Shown here: one piece after another, positions 16,516 to 24,401 of the stretch | Layout: each line of letters begins with the position of its first letter | Position numbering within the stretch: the first letter of the stretch is position 1 | Source: Aromatoleum toluolicum | Lineage (GTDB): Bacteria; Pseudomonadota; Gammaproteobacteria; Burkholderiales; Rhodocyclaceae | Reading direction: 5' to 3' | DNA length: 59,325 nucleotides | Assembly: GCF_012911005.2 (NCBI RefSeq) | Contig: NZ_WTVS01000033.1 | Span: forward strand, 1 to 59,325 | Position numbers and translations under genes: made by a program | Notes under the pieces: generated by a model | The model's database searches: none | Seen by the model: only the letters and a program-made list of their open reading frames with translations | What the model was told of the DNA's origin: nothing

Positions 16516-18045
16516 ATGGAACAGAGCCTGATGGATCTCTGGTACGGCTTCAGCGTCGCGCTGCAGCCGACCAACCTGATGTGGTGCGTATTCGGCGTGC
16601 TGATCGGCAACCTGATCGGGGTGCTGCCCGGCATGGGGGCGCCGACCGCGATTTCGATGCTATTGCCGCTCACCTACGTGATGGCGCCCGTGCCGGGCAT
16701 CCTGATGCTGGCCGGGATTTTCTACGGCTCGCAGTACGGCGGCGCGATCGGCGCGATCCTGCTCAACCTGCCGAGCCATCCGCCGCACGCCGTGACCTGC
16801 CTCGACGGCTACCCCTTGACCCGCCAGGGCCGTGGCGGTGCGGCGCTGGGGGTCACGATGATGTCCTCCTTCTTTGCCGCCTCGGTGGGCATCGTCGTGA
16901 TGATCTTCTTGTCGCCGCTGCTCGTGCAGCTGGCCGTCAATTTCGGGCCGGCGGAGATCTTCTCGATCATGCTGATGGGCCTGATGACGGGCGCCACGAT
17001 GTCGCGCGGCTCGCCCCTGAAGGGGATCGCGATGACCCTCTTCGGTCTGGTCGTCGGCGTGGTCGGCACCGATGTGACGACGTCAGCGACGCGGCTCACG
17101 CTGGGCATGGCGCATCTGGCCGACGGCATCGAACTGGGGGCGCTGTGCATGGGGCTGTTCGGCATCGCGGACTTCATGCTGTGCGTCAATCGCACCACGA
17201 TCAAGCCGCAGGACGCCAAGGTGTCGCTGCGCGACATGCGCCCCACGCGCGCCGAGATCAAGCAATCCTTCTTCCCGATGCTGCGCGGCACGGCCATCGG
17301 CACGCTCTTCGGCGCCTTGCCGGGCACCGGGCCGACGATCACGACCTTCATCTCGTATGCGCTCGAACGCAAGTGGTCCAAGAACCCGGAGCGCTTCGGC
17401 AAAGGCGCGATCGAAGGGGTCGCGGCGCCGGAAGCCGCCAACCATGCCAAGACGCAGGTCGACTTCATCCCGACGATGTCCTTGGGTATCCCCGGCGACA
17501 TCGTGATGGCGCTGATCCTGGGCGCGCTGATCGTCAAGGGCATCCAGCCCGGACCGCAGCTGATCACCGAGCATCCGGACATCTTCTGGGGCCTCGTAGC
17601 GAGCTTCTGGATCGGCAACATCTTGCTGGTGCTGCTGAACGTGCCGCTGATCGGCGTCTGGGTGAAGATGCTGCAGGTGCCGTACCGGCTGCTGTTCCCG
17701 TCGGCGATCTTCTTCATCTGCATCGGCGTGTTCACGGCCCGCAACAGCCTGTTCGGTGTCGGCGAGGTGGCGGCCTTCGGTGTCATCGGACTGCTGCTGA
17801 TGGTGCTGGATTTCCCGCTGGCGCCGATCGTGCTCGGCTACATCCTCGGTCCGATGATCGAAGAGAACTTCCGCCGCGCGATGCTGCTTGCCCACGGCGA
17901 CCTCAACATCTTCGTCGATCGCCCGATCAGCGCCACCTTCCTCGCCGCGTGTGCCTTGCTCGTGCTCGTGCAGGTCGGTTCGTACGCGAAGAAGCTCCTT
18001 GAGACCCGGGCGCAATCCCGGATCGTGGTGGGCGCCCAGACCTAG
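16516..18045 (+). CDS. TctA-family large transporter subunit
   Basis: This complete 509-residue TctA has 10-12 hydrophobic helices. Family motifs are IGVLPGMGAPTAISMLLPLTY near residue 40, the FYGSQYGGAIGAILLNLPS loop near residue 75, a second PGTGP motif near 275, GIPGD near 330, and GPMIEENFRRA near the C-terminus. It forms the transport path of the TTT system with TctB and Bug. A strong AAGGAGATC site lies before the ATG. The partial paralogue at 113-646 matches its last third. Confidence 0.93.
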   Translation: MEQSLMDLWYGFSVALQPTNLMWCVFGVLIGNLIGVLPGMGAPTAISMLLPLTYVMAPVPGILMLAGIFYGSQYGGAIGAILLNLPSHPPHAVTCLDGYPLTRQGRGGAALGVTMMSSFFAASVGIVVMIFLSPLLVQLAVNFGPAEIFSIMLMGLMTGATMSRGSPLKGIAMTLFGLVVGVVGTDVTTSATRLTLGMAHLADGIELGALCMGLFGIADFMLCVNRTTIKPQDAKVSLRDMRPTRAEIKQSFFPMLRGTAIGTLFGALPGTGPTITTFISYALERKWSKNPERFGKGAIEGVAAPEAANHAKTQVDFIPTMSLGIPGDIVMALILGALIVKGIQPGPQLITEHPDIFWGLVASFWIGNILLVLLNVPLIGVWVKMLQVPYRLLFPSAIFFICIGVFTARNSLFGVGEVAAFGVIGLLLMVLDFPLAPIVLGYILGPMIEENFRRAMLLAHGDLNIFVDRPISATFLAACALLVLVQVGSYAKKLLETRAQSRIVVGAQT

Positions 18046-18094
18046 TACAGAGTTTCGGCGCGCCCGGGCGCTTCACCTTGCTTCGGATTCGGAA

Positions 18095-19798
18095 ATGCCA
18101 AAGCTGACGAGACATCATGCGCACTGGCCGGAGGGCGTGCCACACACGCTGGATCTGCCCGAATATTCTCTTTACCGGCATCTCGAAGCCAGTGCGGAGA
18201 GAGCCCCGGCCAGGATCGCCATCGACTACTACGGCCGCCCGATCAGCTATGGGGGTTTGCATCGGGCGGTGCTGAATCTGGCCGGGTATCTGCAGCAATG
18301 CCTGGGTGTCAGGTGCGGCGACCGGGTGCTGCTCCTGATGCAGAATTGCCCGCAGTTCATCATCGCCTATTACGCGATCCTGCGCGCGAATGCAGTGGTG
18401 GTGGCGATCAATCCGATGAGCACTGTCGACGAAACCGCCTATTACCTCGGTGATTGCGGCGCCCGCGTGGCCATCGTCACGCAGGACATGTTGGCGAAGG
18501 TCCGACCCCGGCTCGATGACGGATCCCTGACGGGCTGTATCGTCGGGGCCTACAGCGACATGACGTATCCCGAAGGGAATCCGGATTTCCTGCAGATTCC
18601 GGACTTCGTCGCCGAGGCCGGCCAGCCGCCGCTGTCCGATCGGGAGCACGAATTCGGGAATGCCGTCGCCGCTGCCTTGGCGCCGTCCCCGATCGTGGTC
18701 ACTGGAAGCGATCTCGCGGTGATCGCATACACTTCGGGTACGACAGGCAAGCCCAAAGGTGCGATGTTGAGCCATCGCGCACTCGCGCTCGCCACCGCAC
18801 AGCGCTCGTTGTGGCTGGACGACAAAGCGCCCAGCAGCGATCTGCTGGTCCTGCCGATGTGTCACATCGCCGGCATGAGCGGCATGAATCAGGCAATCTT
18901 CCAGGGACGGAGCATCGTGCTGCTCGCGCGTTGGGATGCTGGAGCCGTCCCGGCGCTGATCGAACGTTTCCGTGTCGGACGCTTGGGGGGGGTCGCCCCG
19001 ATGCTGATCGAATTGCTGGCGCGTCCGGAGTTTGCCCGCCACGACCTCTCCTCCCTCAAACGCCTGTATGTCGGCGCGACGCCGACACCCGTCTCGATTG
19101 CGAAGGAATTGGAAGCGCGCCTTGGCCGGGTTCCGATCGAGTGCTATGGCATGACGGAAACATGCGGCAGCACGCACATCAATCCTCCTATGGACGCACG
19201 ATGCGGATGTGCCGGCATTCCCCAAATCGACGTCGATGCCAGAATCATCGATCCGGAAAACCTGACTGAATTGGATTGCAACGAGTCCGGCGAGATCGTC
19301 ATAAATTGCCCGACACAGTTCATCGGATACTGGAACAAGCCCGAAGCGACGCGGGAGGCATTCGTCGAGATCGACGGCAAACCCTTCGTACGAACCGGCG
19401 ATATCGGCCACCATGACGAAGACGGCTATTTCCATATCACCGATCGCCTCAAGCGGATGATCAACGCCTCGGGGCTGAAAATCTGGCCGAGCGAAGTCGA
19501 GGCCTGCCTGGTGGCGCATCCCTTGGTCCAGGAAGCCTGCGTCCTCGCAGCTTACGATGAATATCGCGGGGAAACCGCAAAGGCGCTGATCGTGCCCGTT
19601 CCCGACGCAGAGGGGACGATTTCAGCCGAGATCATCATCGAGTGGGCGAGGACGCATTTGGCAGCCTATAAAGTCCCGCGCTTGATCGAATTCGTCGGCA
19701 GCCTCCCCCGGACACTTTCGGGAAAGGTGTTATGGCGAGCGCTGCAGAATGAGCAGAATGAAAACGATCGAGAGCGACGAGACGCTGCCCGCCAGTAG
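18095..19798 (+). CDS. AMP-forming acyl-CoA ligase
   Basis: This 567-residue ANL-superfamily ligase has the P-loop YTSGTTGKPKG near residues 212-222, the YGMTE motif near 350, the hinge region ITDRLKRMINASGLKIWPSEVE near 455, and the catalytic lysine motif LPRTLSGKVLWRAL near the C-terminus. It adenylates a carboxylate and forms the CoA ester. It lies 49 bp after tctA, so an imported acid could be activated right away, giving an ATP-dependent alternative to the CoA-transferase. The start at 18095 is the first ATG giving the usual N-terminus; its ribosome site is weak. Confidence 0.9.
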   Translation: MPKLTRHHAHWPEGVPHTLDLPEYSLYRHLEASAERAPARIAIDYYGRPISYGGLHRAVLNLAGYLQQCLGVRCGDRVLLLMQNCPQFIIAYYAILRANAVVVAINPMSTVDETAYYLGDCGARVAIVTQDMLAKVRPRLDDGSLTGCIVGAYSDMTYPEGNPDFLQIPDFVAEAGQPPLSDREHEFGNAVAAALAPSPIVVTGSDLAVIAYTSGTTGKPKGAMLSHRALALATAQRSLWLDDKAPSSDLLVLPMCHIAGMSGMNQAIFQGRSIVLLARWDAGAVPALIERFRVGRLGGVAPMLIELLARPEFARHDLSSLKRLYVGATPTPVSIAKELEARLGRVPIECYGMTETCGSTHINPPMDARCGCAGIPQIDVDARIIDPENLTELDCNESGEIVINCPTQFIGYWNKPEATREAFVEIDGKPFVRTGDIGHHDEDGYFHITDRLKRMINASGLKIWPSEVEACLVAHPLVQEACVLAAYDEYRGETAKALIVPVPDAEGTISAEIIIEWARTHLAAYKVPRLIEFVGSLPRTLSGKVLWRALQNEQNENDRERRDAARQ

Positions 19799-20003
19799 CG
19801 TGCAAGTCTTCGTCCGCGACGCCATGCCCGCAAAGAATGGGTGACACCAAGAACTGCGTGGCTCACCGAAAGATCGGCTGATATCGTCAGGGTGTGTCGT
19901 CGAATTCGGCTTCAGGGAATGCCAGTGAATATCGTGCATTCGCTGTCCGTTTCCGGTGCGACGTATGCAATGACATTCAAGAGATGTGACGAGGAGATCG
20001 AAA

Positions 20004-20465
20004 ATGGGAAAGCTTGTCGTGGAGTCAATTGGCGATCTGCGTTCGCGAGTTGGCGAGGAAGCCTTCGTGACCGATTGGCTGCAAATTACCCAACAGAGAA
20101 TCAATGCGTTCGCCGAGGCAACGGGAGACCGCCAGTGGATTCACGTGGACGTCGATCGGGCGCGGAAGGAATCGCCCTATGGCGGGACCATCAGCCACGG
20201 GTATCTCACCCTGTCTCTGATCGCAGGGTTTTTCCTCGATTCACTGGACATCAAGCATCGCAAGCGCGGGGTCAACTACGGGCTGAACCGTGCGCGCTTT
20301 CTCGCACCGGTGCCGGTCGACGGCTGGGTGCGCGCGCGCGCCTTTCTGGAGCGCTATGAAGACATCGAAGGCGGCGCACAGCTGACTTGGCGCGTCGTCG
20401 TCGAGCTCAAGGGCAGCGAAAAGCCGGCGTGCGTCGCAGAAGCGTTGAATCAGCTATACGCGTGA
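20004..20465 (+). CDS. MaoC-like enoyl-CoA hydratase
   Basis: This 153-residue hot-dog-fold hydratase has the MaoC/R-hydratase signature AEATGDRQWIHVDVDRA and SPYGGTISHGYLTLSL, which contains the catalytic Asp and His. It would hydrate the enoyl-CoA made by the dehydrogenase pair; the R-type product fits the 17-beta-HSD4-like SDR in this module, since MFE-2-type enzymes work on R-hydroxyacyl-CoAs. The start at 20004 has GAGGAG upstream. The preceding 205 bp hold no gene. Confidence 0.88.
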   Translation: MGKLVVESIGDLRSRVGEEAFVTDWLQITQQRINAFAEATGDRQWIHVDVDRARKESPYGGTISHGYLTLSLIAGFFLDSLDIKHRKRGVNYGLNRARFLAPVPVDGWVRARAFLERYEDIEGGAQLTWRVVVELKGSEKPACVAEALNQLYA

Positions 20466-20567
20466 GCGGTATGCGAGTCGGGTGCGAACCGCAAGACGGT
20501 TGAAGCACCGGTGCTGGGCCGGCGACGAAGAGGCCAGGCGGGACGTTATCGTTCGGAGGACACGGAC

Positions 20568-22157
20568 TTGTTTGCGAAGTCCTTGGGAAAATCATCGGTG
20601 CTGGCTCCGCTGAGCGGAGCAGCGTTTCGCATGTTGTGGCTATCCTGGTTTGCGGCCAATTTGACCGTCTCGATGGGGGATGTTGCATCGGCGTGGCTGA
20701 TGACCTCGCTGACCAACGATCCGCTGATGGTCGCACTGGTGCAGTCGGCAGCAACATTGCCGGTATTCATCCTCGGATTGCCGAGCGGCGCATTGGCAGA
20801 CATCATGGACCGGCGGCGCTATATGGCGGCGACCCTGCTATGGGGCGCGGGCGTGTCGACCGGCCTGTGGGCATTCGTGGCCGCGGGCTCATTGACGGCT
20901 GCGATGCTGCTGGTGTTTACCTTTCTCGCCGGAATCGGCGTGGCGATGCGATGGCCTGTATTCATTGCGATCATCCCGGAGTTCGTATCGAAAACCGAGC
21001 TGCCATCCGCGATCGGTTTGAATGCGATTGCCGTGCATTTCTCACGCCTGCTGGGCCCCGTGGTAGCGGGAGTCTTGCTGGCCAGTGCCGGCAGCCAGTA
21101 CGTCTTTATGACCAACGCCGTGCTGTCGGTAGTCGCCTTCCTGCTGGTCATGCGGTGTCGCCCAGCGCCCAAGGACAGCCGGCTGCCGGGCGAGCGCTTC
21201 GTCGGTGCGATGCGGGTCGGATTGAAGCATGTCCTCGCGTCCCCGGCGTTGCGCGTTGTGCTGGCACGGACCTTCCTCTTCTTTTTCCAGGTAACGGCGC
21301 TGACGGCTCTGCTGCCGCTGATCGCACGCAATTTTCACGGTGAAGGGATTGGCAGCTTTACGACCATGCTCGCGGCCATGGGCGGCGGTGCCATTGCCGG
21401 CATCTTCCTGTTGCCATATCTGCGCGGACATCTGGACCGGGATCGGGTCATCTATTGGGGTACAGGGATCCACAGCGTGACATCGGTGCTGGTGGTGTTT
21501 GCGCCGACACTCTGGTTGGCGCTGCCGGCGATGTTTGTTGTGGGAATGGCTTGGATCGGCGTCGCGAATTCGCTGACCATTGCGGCGCAATGGGCCCTGC
21601 CGGCTTGGGTGCGGGCACGCGGCATGTCGTTCGTTCAAATCGCGATGATGGGCGGCATGGCGGCGGGCGCCGCATTGTGGGGTTATTCAGCCCGTCTGAC
21701 GACCGTCGCCGACAGCATCCTTGCCGCTGCCATCATCGGTCCGCTCGCACTTTTCGTAATGCACCGGCTGGGTGCCTGTGGGCTGGAAGATGAGGATCTG
21801 ACGCCGGTACGGATAGGCGCGAATTTGGTTCCCCCCGTCGTCGATATCAATTTCGACGAAGGGCCGTTAGTCGTGACGATCGAATACATGATCGACCCGA
21901 CGCGTGCGGACGATTTCAGAACCGTGATGAAGGAGACGCGCGGGGCTCGATTACGCCAGGGGGCGCTTTCATGGCGGCTGTACCGCGATATCACGGAGCC
22001 GGGGCGTTACATCGAGCATATTGTCAACGAGAGCTGGGTCGAGCATCAACGCCTGCTGGAGCGATTTACTGCGGCCGATGAGCGCCTGCGCGAGCGGCGG
22101 CTCGGGTTTCATATCAGCGCTACACCTCCGCGCATTCAGCGCTATCTGGAGTGCTGA
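20568..22157 (+). CDS. MFS transporter with C-terminal soluble domain
   Basis: This is a roughly 529-residue protein. Residues about 20-415 form an MFS permease of the DUF894/enterobactin-exporter type (SWFAANLTVSMGDVASAWLM, then 10-12 helices, with DRRRY after helix 2). The last 90 residues form a soluble domain (VTIEYMIDPTRADDFRTVM, WRLYRDITEPGRYIEHIV) resembling antibiotic-biosynthesis-monooxygenase/NIPSNAP-like alpha-beta folds. The combination is known in this MFS branch, but its function is not. I prefer the TTG start at 20568, with CGGAGGA 7 bp upstream; an ATG-equivalent frame opens at 20511. It could export intermediates or exchange carboxylates. Confidence 0.8.
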   Translation: MFAKSLGKSSVLAPLSGAAFRMLWLSWFAANLTVSMGDVASAWLMTSLTNDPLMVALVQSAATLPVFILGLPSGALADIMDRRRYMAATLLWGAGVSTGLWAFVAAGSLTAAMLLVFTFLAGIGVAMRWPVFIAIIPEFVSKTELPSAIGLNAIAVHFSRLLGPVVAGVLLASAGSQYVFMTNAVLSVVAFLLVMRCRPAPKDSRLPGERFVGAMRVGLKHVLASPALRVVLARTFLFFFQVTALTALLPLIARNFHGEGIGSFTTMLAAMGGGAIAGIFLLPYLRGHLDRDRVIYWGTGIHSVTSVLVVFAPTLWLALPAMFVVGMAWIGVANSLTIAAQWALPAWVRARGMSFVQIAMMGGMAAGAALWGYSARLTTVADSILAAAIIGPLALFVMHRLGACGLEDEDLTPVRIGANLVPPVVDINFDEGPLVVTIEYMIDPTRADDFRTVMKETRGARLRQGALSWRLYRDITEPGRYIEHIVNESWVEHQRLLERFTAADERLRERRLGFHISATPPRIQRYLEC

Positions 22158-22178
22158 TTCTTGAAGGAAGCAATGCAT

Positions 22179-23834
22179 ATGCAACGCGAATCGATGGAAT
22201 TCGACGTCCTGATCGTCGGCGGCGGCCCTGCGGGGTTGGCGGCGGCGATCCGGTTGAAGCAACTGGCCAACGAGAAGGGCATGGAACTGGCGGTGTGCCT
22301 GATCGAGAAGGCGGCCGAGATCGGCGCCCACATCCTGTCCGGCGCAGTGATGGACCCGTGTGCGCTCAACGAGCTGATCCCCGACTGGAAGGAACAGGGC
22401 GCGCCGGTCACCACCGCCGTCATCGAAGACCGCGTGATCTTCCTCAACGAGGCGGGCGGCCGCAAGGTGCCCACCGGCCTGCTGCCGGACTGTTTCCTCA
22501 ACCACGGCAACTACATCGTGCGCCTCGGCAACGTCGCGAAGTGGCTCGGCGAGCAGGCCGAAGCGCTGGGCGTCGAGGTCTATCCGGGCTTTGCCGGGGC
22601 CGAGATCCTGTTTGACCTCAGTGGCGAAATGAACGGCGCCGTGAAGGGCGTTGCGACCGGCGACATGGGCGTCACGCGCGAAGGCGAGCAGGGCCCCGCG
22701 TATCAGCCGGGCATGGAGCTGCACGCGAAATACACGCTGTTTGCCGAAGGCTGCCGCGGGCATCTGGGCAAGCAGCTCGAAGCCAAATTCAACCTCAGGA
22801 ACGGCGTCGATCCGCAGACCTACGGCATCGGCCTGAAGGAACTGTGGGAAGTGCCCGCCGAGCGTCATGAGCCGGGCGTGGTCGTGCACACCACCGGCTG
22901 GCCCCTGCCCTCGGACACCTACGGCGGCGGCTTCGTCTATCACCTCGAGGACAACCTCGTCGCGATCGGCTACGTGGTGGGCCTCAACTACACCAACCCG
23001 CACCTCTCGCCCTTCGAGGAATTCCAGCGCTACAAGACGCATCCGGAGATCCGCAAGTATCTCGAAGGCGGCAAGCGTCTCGCATACGGTGCGCGCGCGA
23101 TCGCCGCGGGCGGCCTGCAGAGCCAGCCCAAGCTGGTGTTCCCGGGCGGCGCGCTGATCGGCGACGACGCGGGCTTCCTCAACGCCGCGCGCATCAAGGG
23201 CAGCCACGCAGCGATCAAGAGCGGCATGCTCGCCGCGGAAGCGGCTTTCGACGCGGTGGCCGCTGAACGTCAGCGCGACGAACTCGCCGCGTTCCCGGAA
23301 GCGTTCAAGAACAGCTGGCTGTACGCGGAACTGCACAAGACGCGCAACTTCAAGCCCTACATGAAGCGCGGCCTGTGGATGGGCTCGCTGCTCTTCGGCA
23401 TCGACCAGAAGGTGCTCAAAGGCAAGGCCCCGTGGACGCTGCACAACAGCTCCGACCACGACAAGCTCAAGCTTGCCTCGGAATGCCCGAAGATCGACTA
23501 CCCGAAGCCCGACGGCGTGCTGACCTTCGACCGCCTCTCCTCGGTGTTCCTGTCGAACACCAACCACGAGGAAGATCAGCCCTGCCACCTGCAGCTGAAG
23601 GATGCGTCGGTGCCGATCGCGGTGAACCTCGCGAGGTACGACGCCCCCGAGCAGCGCTACTGCCCGGCCGGGGTGTACGAGATCGTCCGCGACGAATCAG
23701 GATCGAACCCCCGCCTGCAGATCAACGCGCAGAACTGCGTGCACTGCAAGACCTGCGACATCAAGGACCCGACGCAGAACATCAACTGGGTCGTGCCGCA
23801 GGGCGGCGAGGGGCCGATCTACCAAGGGATGTAG
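22179..23834 (+). CDS. Electron transfer flavoprotein-ubiquinone oxidoreductase
   Basis: This 551-residue ETF-QO has the FAD motif VLIVGGGPAGLAAAIRL near the start and the conserved EIGAHILSGAVMDPCAL. It ends with the 4Fe-4S region (NCVHCKTCDIKDPTQNINWV plus an upstream YCPAGVYE Cys). It passes electrons from EtfAB to ubiquinone at the inner membrane, closing the redox path of both acyl-CoA dehydrogenases in region A. The ATG at 22179 has AAGGAA 9 bp upstream; an ATG at 22173 is too close to that site. It is the last gene of region A. Confidence 0.96.
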   Translation: MQRESMEFDVLIVGGGPAGLAAAIRLKQLANEKGMELAVCLIEKAAEIGAHILSGAVMDPCALNELIPDWKEQGAPVTTAVIEDRVIFLNEAGGRKVPTGLLPDCFLNHGNYIVRLGNVAKWLGEQAEALGVEVYPGFAGAEILFDLSGEMNGAVKGVATGDMGVTREGEQGPAYQPGMELHAKYTLFAEGCRGHLGKQLEAKFNLRNGVDPQTYGIGLKELWEVPAERHEPGVVVHTTGWPLPSDTYGGGFVYHLEDNLVAIGYVVGLNYTNPHLSPFEEFQRYKTHPEIRKYLEGGKRLAYGARAIAAGGLQSQPKLVFPGGALIGDDAGFLNAARIKGSHAAIKSGMLAAEAAFDAVAAERQRDELAAFPEAFKNSWLYAELHKTRNFKPYMKRGLWMGSLLFGIDQKVLKGKAPWTLHNSSDHDKLKLASECPKIDYPKPDGVLTFDRLSSVFLSNTNHEEDQPCHLQLKDASVPIAVNLARYDAPEQRYCPAGVYEIVRDESGSNPRLQINAQNCVHCKTCDIKDPTQNINWVVPQGGEGPIYQGM

Positions 23835-24401
23835 CCATCCTTTTCCTTTCGGAAAGGTGTCAACTTGGCGCTTGACGGTTTACTCTCCCCCTCTCCCTTT
23901 CCTTCACGCGCGGCACCTTTCCATTTTTTTACTGCACGTCGTCGGGGGACCCGATGGGGCACCGCTCAGTTCTCTGCGTGCACGTGACAGCTCATCGATT
24001 GAGCTTTGCCAGCATTTTCCTTCTCGATTTTCCCCCTACAACGTGCTCCTTTCACGAGGAGGATAATGTCAAGTGCGACAGGGGGCTCGGTGCCGCCCGC
24101 TTAAGGGGCAGCGACTAGCCACAGCGCAGCTGCGGCTGCACATGCTTTGTGGATCTGCAATGATCACTGCGGCCGACGATGTCCGCCACATGGCGAAATC
24201 TCCACAAGACACCTCGCGAGAGCCGCGCGCCCGGGGAAGCGCGGGGCGCCTCTCGGTGGCAGGCAAGACCTTTGAAAGGCCTGCCCTGATCAATCGCCAG
24301 CGGGTTGCGAAATCCGTATCCGATGACGGCAATTCCAACACGCTATGCATGTGTTCCGCCTGCTCATGAGACCCGATCATGCGGCTCACGAGCTCAAGCC
24401 C
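23835..24401. other. Gap between regions A and B with a repeat copy
   Basis: The 567 bp have no convincing gene. They hold a 13-bp palindrome CCTTTCGGAAAGG at 23845 without a U-tract, a 12-codon frame at 24066-24104 behind a strong GAGGAGG site, and one copy of the 67-bp dispersed repeat at 24152-24218. The look is that of decayed mobile DNA. Confidence 0.5.
24152..24218 (+). repeat. 67-bp dispersed direct repeat, copy 1
   Basis: This copy matches 47175-47240 at 61 of 67 positions (five substitutions, one 1-base gap), in the same orientation. Weaker similarity runs about 15 bp further upstream, and none is seen downstream. I do not recognise the parent element. Confidence 0.75.

Noticed and set aside
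23845-23857. Palindrome CCTTTCGGAAAGG after ETF-QO
   Set aside because: Only a 5-bp stem with a 3-base loop and no U-tract; too weak to call a terminator.
24066-24104. 12-codon frame after GAGGAGG
   Set aside because: The ribosome site is good, but the peptide is too short and unconserved to call; it may be the remnant start of a lost mobile-element gene.
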